A stretch of DNA of 57,797 bases from Prevotella sp. UBA4268 (GTDB lineage Bacteria; Bacteroidota; Bacteroidia; Bacteroidales; Bacteroidaceae). The notes below the pieces were generated by a model. It searched no databases, was not told the DNA's origin, and saw only the letters and a program-made list of their open reading frames with translations. A program made the position numbers and the translations under genes. The stretch covers positions 134,583-192,379 of the forward strand of contig DGWC01000077.1 of assembly GCA_002395135.1 (NCBI GenBank). The letters are read 5' to 3'. Position 1 is the first letter of the stretch. Every line of letters starts with the position of its first letter. Of the stretch, positions 15,717 through 25,245 are shown in pieces.

Positions 15717-16598
15717 ATGAGAAATCTGATACTGACGGCATTGGCTGCTGCCATGCCACTGATGGCACAGGCCACCATATCCGACAACGATACCATCGTG
15801 ATTAAGAACCCCAAGAAGGTGACAATCGTCACGGGCGACTCCATCCAGAAAATCATTGTGAAGGGAAAGGAGGGCGACAGCGACTTTGAATACAGGAACA
15901 CCATCCAGTTGGTGGACAGCAACTATGTGAGCAATACCGTGATAAACAAAGACTCATGGAGTTTGCGCAGTGTGCTGCCATCAGTGGGTTTGAGTAAAAA
16001 CAAAGAGAATCCCCAAGGTGAAGTGTTATTGGGCGGTCCCTTCCTCATTGGTTTCACTGCCCCCACCCATACGGCTGCCGGCACCGACTTCAGCACGTTC
16101 CGTTCATGGGAGTTTGCTCTGCCTTTCATCAGCGCTTATCATTATTTCGACAAGAAACAGCACACTGGCATCTCCTTGCTCACGTTCTTCAACTGGCGCA
16201 ACTATCGAATGACGGGCGACCAGCGCTTCGTGAAAGAAGAGAACGGGCGTGTGTCCTTAGGAGACTATCCAGAAGAGGCAAAGCCGAAGTTCTCAAGAAT
16301 CAAGGTGTTCAGCCTTTCCGGTGCGCTGTTGTTCCGGCTGAACTTCGCCAAGTCGTGGGGAATTGAATTAGGTCCGGTTGTCAATTTCAACACGTATGCC
16401 AGCATCAAGACTCGTTATAAGAAGGATGGCGGGAAATTCAAGAACGTGGATAAAGGCATCAGCCAGCGGAAAGTAACCTTCGATGTCATGGGAATCTTCA
16501 ATACGCCTGAAATAGATCTCTATCTGAAATACAGTCCCAACAACGTGTTGAAAGACGGAGTGCGCTTCCGTTCACTCACCTTCGGATTATATCTGTAA
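15717..16598 (+). CDS. Outer-membrane beta-barrel protein of unknown function
   Basis: A 293-residue exported protein: signal peptide 1-18 (LAAAMPLMAQA), an N-terminal periplasmic stretch with NDTIVIKNPKKVTIVTGDSIQKIIVKGKEGD, then alternating amphipathic beta strands (SWEFALPFISAYHYF, HTGISLLTFFNW, AKSWGIELGPVVNFN) ending in an aromatic C-terminal strand FRSLTFGLYL, as expected of a barrel closing strand. It is the last gene of the sigma/anti-sigma operon and may be part of the envelope response. No family name can be given. Confidence 0.65.
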   Translation: MRNLILTALAAAMPLMAQATISDNDTIVIKNPKKVTIVTGDSIQKIIVKGKEGDSDFEYRNTIQLVDSNYVSNTVINKDSWSLRSVLPSVGLSKNKENPQGEVLLGGPFLIGFTAPTHTAAGTDFSTFRSWEFALPFISAYHYFDKKQHTGISLLTFFNWRNYRMTGDQRFVKEENGRVSLGDYPEEAKPKFSRIKVFSLSGALLFRLNFAKSWGIELGPVVNFNTYASIKTRYKKDGGKFKNVDKGISQRKVTFDVMGIFNTPEIDLYLKYSPNNVLKDGVRFRSLTFGLYL

Positions 16599-16637
16599 TC
16601 AAGCGAGCACCTGTTTCCCAGTGAATGGGAACAACAT

Positions 16638-16679
16638 AGCCGTCCCCGCCTCACAGAAAAGGATGAGGCGGGGACGGCT
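16638..16679. terminator. Strong bidirectional terminator hairpin
   Basis: A perfect 16-base GC-rich stem (AGCCGTCCCCGCCTCA and its complement) with a 10-base loop separates the convergent barrel-protein and thioredoxin-protein genes. The following T tract is weak. Confidence 0.75.
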
Positions 16680-16708
16680 GTATATGCGGTTCTGTATCAG
16701 TGCCTTTG

Positions 16709-18139
16709 TCACTTGGTGCCGAGTATGTTGTCCATCTTTCTGACGAAGTCGGGCTCGCTGGGGCGGAAGGCGTTGTTGCTGCGGATGGTGCCGTCGGCAT
16801 TCACGATGATGAAGCGCGGAATGCTGGTGACTCCCCACTGTCGGCTGAGTTGCTTGTATTCATCGCTGCTGCATACGAACTGTAGCCACTGAGGCTGGTC
16901 TTTATCCAGTTTGGCGCGCCATGCCTGCTGGTTGGTATCGATACTGATGCTGATGAACTGGATGCCGGGCTGATCTTTATAGTGAGCCACGTGGTTCTCT
17001 ATATATGGTATCTCGGCGCAGCAGGGTGCACACCATGTGGCCCAGATGTCTATGTAGAGCACCTTTCCGAAGTATTCACTCAAGTGATGGCTTTTTCCTT
17101 GCGGGTCGGAAAACGAGATGTCGGGGCATTTGGCGCCGGGCATGGTGGCCTTCTTGGAGTCAATCACTCGCTGTAATTGGGCAGAGAGTTTCGGACTGGC
17201 GTTCTGCTTGAAAGCATTCCAGAAGGCATCTATGTCGAATTCCCTGTCTGGTTTGGCATAACTGATGACGGATGAGGCCAGACTTTCAAGCAGGGTTGCC
17301 CTTATCCGCGGATTGGTGATGTGGCGGTTCAGCACATCCATATACTCTGAAGCGTAGGCGTTGAGGTTGCCCTCGCGCACCCTGCGGCTTACTTTTCCCT
17401 GCATGAAGGCTTGCGGCAGTCGCAATACCATGTCGAGACCGTCCTCGTCGTTGGGGTCTATCTGGCTGAGCAGTCGCTGGTAGTGGGCATCCTCTTTCAC
17501 GTTTTGATGGTTGGCCTCGGCCTCTTTCTCTGCCAGTTCAATCCCTTCTGCCGTGTATTTCATCTTGGTCAGTTTTTCAAACCAAGCCCTGCGCATGGCA
17601 TCTTTTTCCCTTGAGGCGGCTTTCAGCGTGGCTGCATAGCGGCTTTCCAGTCGCTCGTGGGCCTGCTCGAAGGTGATGGCCTCGCGCTTCATGCGCTCTT
17701 CTATCATGCGCACGCGCTCTTTGTCCATGCCTGCAAACTCGCGGGGGTCGAACTCATACTTGCCGTGCGTCAGGTTGATATATTTCTCCAGGAAGCGGTT
17801 AGCGGCAGCGTTGTCGCCCGAATATTTGGTCCTCACGATGTCCTTTTCCCGTGAAATGGTCATCCTTGTGGTCTTCCCTGGCTCCATGTAAAGCGGGATG
17901 ATACCGATGTTACTGCCCAGAAAAGAGCCCCGTGTCAACTTCTGAATGCTGTCAGACTGGAAGACCCATGTTTTCCTTTTGTCGAGTTTCACGGGTGTGA
18001 AATTTCCCTGGCACGACAGTTTCGCATTCTCAAAGATGGTTGTGTCTTTCACCGTCACCTTGAGCAATTGGGCTTGCGAGGGCAGTGCGAAGGCTGCCCC
18101 TGCAAGCATTAGTGACAGAATGCTGATTCTTGTTTTCAC
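16709..18139 (-). CDS. Secreted TlpA-like thioredoxin-fold protein
   Basis: A 476-residue exported protein. Residues 1-23 form the signal peptide (ending PSQA). Residues 25-330 form a Bacteroidota-type N-terminal beta and helical region. The C-terminal 140 residues form a thioredoxin domain with the redox pair in DIWATWCAPCCAEIPY and the cis-proline region GVTSIPRFIIVNADG. Such TlpA-like proteins are thiol-disulfide reductases of the periplasm or surface. The start codon is GTG (18139), chosen for the signal peptide. It is the last gene of the SusC/SusD operon, 27 bases after susD, so it may process or reduce a disulfide-bearing or metal-bearing cargo. Confidence 0.85.
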   Translation of the reverse strand: MKTRISILSLMLAGAAFALPSQAQLLKVTVKDTTIFENAKLSCQGNFTPVKLDKRKTWVFQSDSIQKLTRGSFLGSNIGIIPLYMEPGKTTRMTISREKDIVRTKYSGDNAAANRFLEKYINLTHGKYEFDPREFAGMDKERVRMIEERMKREAITFEQAHERLESRYAATLKAASREKDAMRRAWFEKLTKMKYTAEGIELAEKEAEANHQNVKEDAHYQRLLSQIDPNDEDGLDMVLRLPQAFMQGKVSRRVREGNLNAYASEYMDVLNRHITNPRIRATLLESLASSVISYAKPDREFDIDAFWNAFKQNASPKLSAQLQRVIDSKKATMPGAKCPDISFSDPQGKSHHLSEYFGKVLYIDIWATWCAPCCAEIPYIENHVAHYKDQPGIQFISISIDTNQQAWRAKLDKDQPQWLQFVCSSDEYKQLSRQWGVTSIPRFIIVNADGTIRSNNAFRPSEPDFVRKMDNILGTK

Positions 18140-18166
18140 TTTACTTTGATATAATCGGTTGAACTA

Positions 18167-19579
18167 TCAATAGTTTTGAGTCAGGCTGGGATTGTACTGT
18201 GTGGCCGGCAGCGGGAACGGCAACACCCACAGAGGCGACTCGGGCTGGATGGTGTAGGGGCCGTAGTTGTCGAATTGCTTCGTGATGGTGCGGCGGTAGT
18301 TCGGTTCTGTGTTCCACCGCTTGCAGTCAAAGAAATTCTCAAACGTGCCAAGACACTCTATCCATTTGGCTTTCTGCATCAGATCCATGGCTTCCTTTTC
18401 GCTGAGTCCGTCCTTGGCAAATGGCTCATAGTTCTCAATGCGCTTTGCTCTCACTTTGTCTACATTCTCCAGACCTTCGCGAGTCTTTCCGGTGCGGATA
18501 AGGCATTCGGCCAGTGTGTAATACATGCGGTCGCTGGTCAGTCCGTAGACGTTAGCCGAAGCAGTGTAGCAACTGAACACCAGTACGTTAACACCGCAAT
18601 ATAGTCTTCCTTTCATGGCATTCCATCCGCCGCTGTAGTTGAAGATATAGTCGCCGGGTTCATACAGGGCCTTTGATTCGTTTGACAGTGCTTCAAGGTT
18701 GGGCGACACGCGCGTTCCGTGGCGGATATAGAGCAGGTTGTTCTCGCTGGTGGCAGGCAGCACCCACGACTTGGTGGTCTTGATTACCGAGCGGTCTTCA
18801 ATGTTCCCATTGAGGCGCAGCGATGCCTCGGCATAGGGCAGTGCCTCGCTGTAGCGTTTCATCTGCATGAGCACCTTTGCCCTCACGGCATTTCCCCATG
18901 CCTGGTCGCCACGTTCCACATTGGGCTCATGAACGGGCAACAGGGCAATCAACTCATCAGAGCAGTCTTCAAGAATACGCTCATAGGTTTCTTTCAGTGT
19001 GAGTTTCTGTTTCTGCGAAGACGCGTCTATATCGTCAACGTAGGCAATGCCACCCTCTTTGTCGGCGGTGCTTTCATCGTATTGCTTGGCATAGATGTTG
19101 GCAATAATCCAGTGCAGGTAGGCTCTCATGATGCGTGCTTCGGCAATGCACTGTGCCTTTTTCTTCTCATCGCCTTTCACGCTAGGCATCTTAGAAATCA
19201 GCACATTCATGTAATTAATGTATATATATGCCTGCTGGTATCGGTAGTCGTAGGTGCTCAGTGCTTCTCTGTCAACTGTCTCGTCGTAGGTGAGGTAAGC
19301 ATACGAAAGCGAGTTCTTCATTCCCATGGTGCCCGGCACGTTCAGTGCATAGCCCTCTGCTTCGCCGCAGATCATCAGAATGTCGGCCGACGGATTCTTC
19401 TCCAGTGTCCATTCCTGGTTCAGGAGCGATTCCAGGTCAGTAAGGCTTTCCAGAGTTGTTTTCCCTTTCGGAACGATGTCGAGTTCGTCGTCACAAGAGG
19501 TTACGAGGCAGGCTGCCAGCAACAGAATGCCTGCGACAAAGGCCAATGGGCGGTTATTGCTATATTTTGTTGTCTTCAT
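18167..19579 (-). CDS. SusD/RagB-family surface lipoprotein
   Basis: A 470-residue cargo-binding lid of a SusCD transporter. The lipoprotein signal peptide ends LVTSCDDELD (lipidated Cys29, followed by acidic residues as in surface-exported lipoproteins). Tetratricopeptide-like SusD segments follow: ARIMRAYLHWIIANIYAKQY, WGNAVRAKVLMQMKRYSEALPYAEASL, and the C-terminal LAECLIRTGKTREGLENVDKVRAKRI and ECLGTFENFFDCKRWNTEPNY. It lies 37 bases after susC. There is no glycoside hydrolase in this operon, so cargo may be a peptide or another ligand and not a glycan. Confidence 0.9.
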   Translation of the reverse strand: MKTTKYSNNRPLAFVAGILLLAACLVTSCDDELDIVPKGKTTLESLTDLESLLNQEWTLEKNPSADILMICGEAEGYALNVPGTMGMKNSLSYAYLTYDETVDREALSTYDYRYQQAYIYINYMNVLISKMPSVKGDEKKKAQCIAEARIMRAYLHWIIANIYAKQYDESTADKEGGIAYVDDIDASSQKQKLTLKETYERILEDCSDELIALLPVHEPNVERGDQAWGNAVRAKVLMQMKRYSEALPYAEASLRLNGNIEDRSVIKTTKSWVLPATSENNLLYIRHGTRVSPNLEALSNESKALYEPGDYIFNYSGGWNAMKGRLYCGVNVLVFSCYTASANVYGLTSDRMYYTLAECLIRTGKTREGLENVDKVRAKRIENYEPFAKDGLSEKEAMDLMQKAKWIECLGTFENFFDCKRWNTEPNYRRTITKQFDNYGPYTIQPESPLWVLPFPLPATQYNPSLTQNY

Positions 19580-19616
19580 AATTATGACTTGTCGATTATC
19601 AATTATCCATTATTTT

Positions 19617-22600
19617 TTAGAAATTCACCCGCAGGCTCATGGTATAACTCTTCGGAGTTTTGTTCAGAGGAGTGCCGCCGACGGGGCTGTTGGCTTCGGG
19701 GTCGATGCCAAAGTCGTTGCGCACCCATGTGCACAGGTTGTTCATCTGCAGGCGCAAACGGATGCTGTTCACCTTCAGCGAGTGGCAGATGGTCTTGGGG
19801 AATTCATATCCCAGCACCAAGTTACGCAGTTTCATATAGTCAGCAGGCACTACATTGGCATCCATGAAGCGGTTGAACACCACGCTTGGAATGTGGGCTG
19901 TGCCTCCTAGATAGCCGTTGCCAAGATACTGAGTGGCATCGCCAGTAGTCCAGAAATTCAGGTTGTCGGCAAAGATGGCACCGCTGTATCCGTTCACCGA
20001 ACCTTGGCTTGACCACCGCTGTACGTTGGCGCGCATGTGGTGGCCGCCATAGTAACTGAACATGGCAGAGAGAGAGAAGCCTCTCCATGTGATTTCGGGC
20101 GTGAAACTTGACATTACCTTTGGGTCGAGTGAGCCGCAATACACACCGTCTTCGGGCGTGAAGGAACTGGATGTGAGGTTGCTCTTGTTTACTTCTCCTT
20201 CATGGTCATACCAAGTGATGGTCTGTATATTGTTGTCGTTTTCTATTCCGGCAAAGCGGTAGGAGAAGATGGAGTGCACGGGGTAGCCCTCATGTAGCGT
20301 CTGCTCTTGCAGGTTCACATAGCCCGACGTGGGTTTGTGTGTCACCTTGGTCACCTTGTTCTTATTATAGGCAATGTTGAACGATGCGTTGATGCCCAGG
20401 TCGTTGCGTGTGGCAGGCTTCAGTATCTGGCCGTTGAGTTGCAGTTCCACACCATGGTTCTTCATCTCTCCGTTGTTGATGGTGAGCGACGACCAGCCGG
20501 TGGTGATGTCAAGGTCGGTCAGTGTGAGCAGGTCGGTGCCTTTCTTGTGATACAGGTCGAGCGATCCGCTCAAGCGGTTGTTCCACAGCGAGAAGTCCAC
20601 ACCTACGTTCCACGATGAAGTTTTCTCCCAGCGCAGTTGTTCGTTAGGTGGTGTGTCGAGCGTGGCGCCCACGTTGGCATAGAGGTATTCATTGTCGAGT
20701 GTGGCGGTGAGATAAGATGACACCGACGAGTCGATGTTACCCGTCAGGCCGTAACTGGTGCGCAGTTTCAGAACGTCGATCCAGGGGTATGCCTTCATGA
20801 ATTCCTCGTTGTGGATGTTCCAACTGAGACCTGCTGACCACAGCGGGCGGCCGCGGAACTCAGGGTCGGCACCGAACAGGTCGGTCTTGTCGACACGATA
20901 CGACAGAGATGCGCTGTAGCGGTGGTCGTAGGTGTAGATGCCAGAGAAATAGAGTGAGTAGAAGCGGTGCAGGATGTCGCTCGTGGCGATGTTGCCTTCT
21001 GAGGGTGAATCATAGATGGCATAGTTGTCGCCCAGTACGGAGGCTTTACCGTAGAGATTCTTCAATACACCGTAGTTTACCGTATTAGAGCGGTTGCTTT
21101 GTGTCTGGTCGTCGTAACCTAGGATGACGTTGCCGTAAGTCTTGGCATGCGATTCGCGGAACTCAAATCCCGCCACGGCCTCGATGCCGTGCTTCTCGGC
21201 AATCTCGCGGCTGTAGCCTGTCTGCGCCCTGAACGTATAATGGGCACCCTCGGTGTTGGTTGTTGTCAGCAAACCGCCTTCTGGAATGTTGTGGGTAACG
21301 CTACCGTTACTCTCTGTAGTGTATATGTCATAGAGATATCGCATGGCGTAAGAGTCGGGTGTCAGGTAGGTATTGCTCTTGTTAAAACTGTCTTCATACT
21401 GGAAATGAGCGCTGGCCGTCCATCCGGGCAGCAGCGTTACGGTGGCGCTGCCGAATGTGCGGATGTGTGTGTCGCGTGTGTTCACGGTGTTGGGACCCAT
21501 CTCGTCGAGTGGGTTGTAGCCCAGGTCTTTCAGTCCGTAGTCAGGGTTTTGCAGTGCCGGTTCGGTGAGCAGCACGCGTCCGTCCATTCTTGCGCGTGAG
21601 CCGTCGGCATTATACATGCTCATGTAGGGCTGATATGCGTTGATGCCACCCTTTTCGTCGGCGGCCAGGTTTTTCTGCCTTTCGCTGATGAAGTTTGCAC
21701 CAAACGCGAGGTTGAGCCATTTCGTGGGGTTCAGGTCGCCTCGATAACTGAAGGTAATCACGTTGTTGTGCTCCATTTTCTTGGCCAAGTTGTCCGACTT
21801 ATAGTTGAGCACGATGCTCGAACTGAGATACTTGCCGCGAGTGCGTAGTGCCAAGTTGTATTGCTGCAGCACGCGGGCGCGTGTCTTGGCATCCATCCAT
21901 TCCTTGCGGTAGTCATTCTTGCTCATGCTGTTCAGTGTTGACTGCAGGCTGGCATCACTCATCTCACCCAGATGGTTGGCAATGAGCATGCGCATCACCG
22001 GCGTGAGCGCAGAGGGGTTGCTGCGATATCGTTCGGCCACAGATGTGAACGAGTTTTCGTCGTTGGCTTTCATGTGGTTGAAGTTGTATTTCTCCAGAGC
22101 GATATACTCTTCAGCGTTGGCCCATCCGTAGTTGTCGTAGTTCTGTTTCTCGCTGATGGTGATATCGGTGTCGAAATTGATGTCCAGTTTTTCCTGATGT
22201 GCTTGTTTGGTAGTGATGACGATCACACCGTTGGAAGCCCTGGCACCATAGATGGCAGCGGCAGAGGCATCTTTCAGCACGGTGATGTTCTCTATTTCAT
22301 AAGGATTGACAGTTTCGATGGAACCTTCAATGGGCAGTCCGTCGACCACCACGAGTGGGTTGGTGCGGGCCTGGAACGAACTGATGCCGCGGATGGTGAG
22401 TGCATTTTCGCCGCCGCCGTTCATGCCGTTGTTGTAGCTCATCAGTCCGGGAATCTTGCCTTCCAGATTCTCAACGATGGTTCCTGTGTGGTGCTCGTCC
22501 AGTTTCTTCGAACTGATCAACTGGTAAGAACCTGTGGCGTTCTCGCGCTTGATGTTCTGATAACCAGTCACTACCACTTCATCGAAAGTAAACGACTCGT

Positions 22601-23153
22601 CCTCCAGGATGATGGCTATAGGCTTGTTGGTGGCTTTGCGCTTCAGCGTCTGCTTGCCCACATACGAGAAAACCAGCGTTTCGCCTTCGTTAACATCGTC
22701 GAGGCGAAAGTTGCCGTCGGCATCGGTAACGGTGCCTTTCTGCGTGCCTTCCACCTGCACGGTGGCACCGATGAGCGGTTCGCCGGCAGAGTCGTAGAGT
22801 TTTCCTTTCACCACTTTCTTGCCGGAAGCCTGTCCGGCAGCCATCTCCGAGCGTTTAATCTGGATGAACTGTCCGTTCACAGACGACGTGAAGGGCAGGC
22901 CTTTCAGCAACTGCTTCACGGCCTCAGGTGCCGTGGCGTTCTTGATGTTGACCGTTACCTTGAATCGGCTCACTTCGTCGTAGGCATAGTTCATTTTGTA
23001 ATAGCCCGACTGTTGTTCCACTTGCCGCAGTGCCGTGGGCAGTGCGACGTCCTTCAGGTTCATCGTCACCTTCTTTCCCTGAGCGCTCACGTCAGCAGCG
23101 GTGAGCACCATGATGAGGGTGAGAAGGGCGGAAAGAATCTTTCTTTTTCTCAT
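19617..23153 (-). CDS. SusC/RagA-family TonB-linked outer-membrane transporter with STN domain
   Basis: A 1178-residue outer-membrane transporter. In order: signal peptide (1-25), STN signalling domain (about 30-100, LKDVALPTALRQVEQQSGYYKMNYAYDE), CarboxypepD-regulatory-like domain (about 118-195, VKGKLYDSAGEPLIGATVQVEG), TonB box region (DEVVVTGYQNIKRENATGS), plug (about 215-330, with ALTIRGISSFQARTNPLVVVDG) and a beta barrel ending SYTMSLRVNF. The STN domain implies signalling to the FecR protein encoded upstream. ATG 23153 was chosen; an in-frame TTG two codons earlier is unlikely. It is the partner of the SusD gene downstream. Confidence 0.95.
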   Translation of the reverse strand: MRKRKILSALLTLIMVLTAADVSAQGKKVTMNLKDVALPTALRQVEQQSGYYKMNYAYDEVSRFKVTVNIKNATAPEAVKQLLKGLPFTSSVNGQFIQIKRSEMAAGQASGKKVVKGKLYDSAGEPLIGATVQVEGTQKGTVTDADGNFRLDDVNEGETLVFSYVGKQTLKRKATNKPIAIILEDESFTFDEVVVTGYQNIKRENATGSYQLISSKKLDEHHTGTIVENLEGKIPGLMSYNNGMNGGGENALTIRGISSFQARTNPLVVVDGLPIEGSIETVNPYEIENITVLKDASAAAIYGARASNGVIVITTKQAHQEKLDINFDTDITISEKQNYDNYGWANAEEYIALEKYNFNHMKANDENSFTSVAERYRSNPSALTPVMRMLIANHLGEMSDASLQSTLNSMSKNDYRKEWMDAKTRARVLQQYNLALRTRGKYLSSSIVLNYKSDNLAKKMEHNNVITFSYRGDLNPTKWLNLAFGANFISERQKNLAADEKGGINAYQPYMSMYNADGSRARMDGRVLLTEPALQNPDYGLKDLGYNPLDEMGPNTVNTRDTHIRTFGSATVTLLPGWTASAHFQYEDSFNKSNTYLTPDSYAMRYLYDIYTTESNGSVTHNIPEGGLLTTTNTEGAHYTFRAQTGYSREIAEKHGIEAVAGFEFRESHAKTYGNVILGYDDQTQSNRSNTVNYGVLKNLYGKASVLGDNYAIYDSPSEGNIATSDILHRFYSLYFSGIYTYDHRYSASLSYRVDKTDLFGADPEFRGRPLWSAGLSWNIHNEEFMKAYPWIDVLKLRTSYGLTGNIDSSVSSYLTATLDNEYLYANVGATLDTPPNEQLRWEKTSSWNVGVDFSLWNNRLSGSLDLYHKKGTDLLTLTDLDITTGWSSLTINNGEMKNHGVELQLNGQILKPATRNDLGINASFNIAYNKNKVTKVTHKPTSGYVNLQEQTLHEGYPVHSIFSYRFAGIENDNNIQTITWYDHEGEVNKSNLTSSSFTPEDGVYCGSLDPKVMSSFTPEITWRGFSLSAMFSYYGGHHMRANVQRWSSQGSVNGYSGAIFADNLNFWTTGDATQYLGNGYLGGTAHIPSVVFNRFMDANVVPADYMKLRNLVLGYEFPKTICHSLKVNSIRLRLQMNNLCTWVRNDFGIDPEANSPVGGTPLNKTPKSYTMSLRVNF

Positions 23154-23446
23154 GTTCAATTTGTATTAATTAATAGATTGTTCTTTCTATTAATACTTGA
23201 AAATTGAAACAGGTAGACAGAAAATGCAATTTTTTTTATTTTTGAACAGGAAAAGCGATGGTATAAGCCCCGCGGCATAAAAAACTCTGGGTTGTAAAAG
23301 CGCACGACAGGGTTATGGAAAAAACATTGTTGGGCTGTAAAAGCAGTGTTATTGAAATGCGAAAGCGGCACTTTCTTGTTAAGAAAGCAGCCGATTGCAT
23401 GTTGAAGAGTGCCGCTTTGCTTCAGCAAATCAAATGGATTGTCTTT

Positions 23447-23531
23447 GCAAATTAATTTGATTTACCGCGCAAATCAAATTGATTTACTTTTCAAATCAAT
23501 GTAATTTACCATACAAATCAAATTGATTTAC
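23447..23531. repeat. 22-base-period AT-rich palindromic repeat array, copy 3
   Basis: Four units (e.g. AAATCAAATTGATTTAC) with spacers CGCGC, TTTTC and CATAC, and a degenerate fifth unit at 23424-23439. It lies in the 432-base gap (23154-23585) between the FecR and SusC genes. The same gap holds a hairpin built from AAGCGGCACT and AGTGCCGCTT (23363-23418). No gene is seen there. Confidence 0.85.
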
Positions 23532-23585
23532 TGGGGCAGGTTGGTGGTTTCTGTCGATGAAACCGCAATTATCGATGGTGAAAAC

Positions 23586-24671
23586 TTAATAAATGGTGAC
23601 CACTTTTCCGTTGTATTCCACGTCGACCACGCCCAGGGCATTCATGTTTTTCACGGCATCGGCGATGCCTTGGCTGCGGCTGCACACGAAATGCAGGCGC
23701 ACATTCATCTTGCCGGGATCGTCGAAAGCGATGTTCACGTTATACCAACGTCCCAGTTCCTGCATGATTTCGAAAAGTGTCTGGTTCTCGAAATAGAAGA
23801 ATCCGTCGCGCCACTGGGTGTAGGGATAGGTGTCGATGTCGTTGATTGACATTTGTGAATTGGCAACCGACAGTTGCTGGCCGGGATGGAGCGTGGCCTC
23901 CTGAGCCTTTCCCTTGGCCGTTGCGGCGAGGTTCACCTTCACGCTGCCGTCCACGAGCACAACGTTGGCACCCTTGGCCGAGTAGGCTTTCACGTTGAAA
24001 GAGGTGCCCAGCACGGTTGTGTTGAAATAGTCGGTCTTGACGATAAACGGGTGGTTGGCATCCTTGGCCACTTCGAAAAAGGCTTCTCCGTGGAGGATTA
24101 CCTCGCGGGTTTTGCCCTTGAAGGTTTCGGGGAATTGCAGTTTGCTTTCTGCGTTCATCCACACCTTGGTGCCGTCGGCCAGTGTGATTTGATAGTCTTT
24201 GCCTCGCGATGTGGCGAGTGTGAGCAACTTGGGCTGGGGTGAGGATGTGACTTTTTCGGTTTCCAGGTTGATTGAAGGGTTGTTCACCACAGCAGGTTTC
24301 CCGCCGTCGGCCGTGATGGTGATTTCCTGTTTTTCGTTGTTGGCTGCGAAGAAATATTCGTCGGCTGCTGCCAGCGAGTGGTCTTCGCTGTTGAAGAAGT
24401 TGAACAGCATAAGCGCTGCCACGGTGGCTGCCACGCCCGAGAGGAAATAGATGATTTTGGTGGCAGCGTTTCTTCCTGCCGGTTGCTGTGGGGTATGCGT
24501 GTCTGGAATCTCTTCCGCGGAGTCAAGGTTGAGGCGTTCCGACAGTTTTTCCCACTCTTTCTGCATGTCGGGCTGGGGCACATGCTCACGGTTGAGTGCG
24601 CTCTTCAGTTCCCATAATTCCTGAGCGGTGGGCTGCTGCCATTCGTTGTCTTGTATCGTCTCCATGTCCAT
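23586..24671 (-). CDS. FecR-family anti-sigma/signal transducer
   Basis: A 361-residue inner-membrane protein. The N-terminal 75 residues are cytoplasmic (sigma-binding). One transmembrane segment lies at about 74-93 (IIYFLSGVAATVAALMLF). The periplasmic part has the FecR core (LATSRGKDYQITLADGTKVWMNAESKLQFPETF, VILHGEAFFEVAKDANHPFIV, VLGTSFNVKAYS) and a C-terminal DUF4974-like domain (FENQTLFEIMQELGRWYNVNIAFDD). ATG 24665 has better Shine-Dalgarno spacing (AAAGG 7 bases away) than ATG 24671. It lies between the sigma-factor and SusC genes, the standard order of a surface-signalling system. Confidence 0.93.
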   Translation of the reverse strand: MDMETIQDNEWQQPTAQELWELKSALNREHVPQPDMQKEWEKLSERLNLDSAEEIPDTHTPQQPAGRNAATKIIYFLSGVAATVAALMLFNFFNSEDHSLAAADEYFFAANNEKQEITITADGGKPAVVNNPSINLETEKVTSSPQPKLLTLATSRGKDYQITLADGTKVWMNAESKLQFPETFKGKTREVILHGEAFFEVAKDANHPFIVKTDYFNTTVLGTSFNVKAYSAKGANVVLVDGSVKVNLAATAKGKAQEATLHPGQQLSVANSQMSINDIDTYPYTQWRDGFFYFENQTLFEIMQELGRWYNVNIAFDDPGKMNVRLHFVCSRSQGIADAVKNMNALGVVDVEYNGKVVTIY

Positions 24672-24726
24672 ACCTTTTATAATATATACGCGATTGTGGG
24701 TGGGTGGTATACAGTTTTAACGTTTT

Positions 24727-25227
24727 TTATTTCATCCTGTTGCGCAGATAGGCAAAGGTGCGCGAGATGAGTTTCTTGACCCCCGCCTCTGAGATTCCTA
24801 ACTGCCGGGCCACCTCCTGATTGGTGTGGTCGTTATAGAACCGTTCTTTCAGCACCTGTTGCGTCCTTTCGGGCAGCAGGTGCAATTCTTTTTGAATCTG
24901 GCAGATGCGGTATTCGCGCGCCTCCCAGTCGTCGGAGTCAAAGTCGGTCATATTGCACGCGAACTCTTTCTCGAAGTTTGTTTTCTGCTTCTGAGCGTGC
25001 AGGTGGTCGAGACAGAGGTTTCTCACACTGACATAGAGATAAGACGAGAGTGTTTCGGGCTTGATCCTTTCGCGCGTCTTCCATATTCTGGCGAATACTT
25101 CGCCCACGATGTCTCGGCTCAGTTCTTCGTCGCCCACATAGTCATACGCAAGATGGTACAGCCGCATATACATTTCGTTATACAGCCTTTCGAAACTCTC
25201 TTTTGTGAAGAAGCCTTGCGTGCTCAT
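24727..25227 (-). CDS. ECF sigma factor (FecI-like, Bacteroidota type)
   Basis: A 166-residue sigma factor. Region 2 is at residues 12-75 (FERLYNEMYMRLYHLAYDYVGDEELSRDIVGEVFARIWK, then YLYVSVRNLCLDHLHAQK), and region 4 is at about 110-160 (LPERTQQVLKERFYNDHTNQEVARQLGISEAGVKKLISRTFAYL). With FecR and an STN-bearing SusC downstream, it should switch on the susCD operon when cargo is sensed. It starts 18 bases after the RNase R stop codon and may be partly co-transcribed with it. Confidence 0.92.
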   Translation of the reverse strand: MSTQGFFTKESFERLYNEMYMRLYHLAYDYVGDEELSRDIVGEVFARIWKTRERIKPETLSSYLYVSVRNLCLDHLHAQKQKTNFEKEFACNMTDFDSDDWEAREYRICQIQKELHLLPERTQQVLKERFYNDHTNQEVARQLGISEAGVKKLISRTFAYLRNRMK

Positions 25228-25245
25228 ACGGTGGGGCGGGGAGCG

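Noticed and set aside
11068..16690. Shared word TGTATATGCGGTT near 11070 and 16680 as a repeat or attachment site
   Set aside because: The match is only about 13 bases and the flanks do not agree, so chance is likely.
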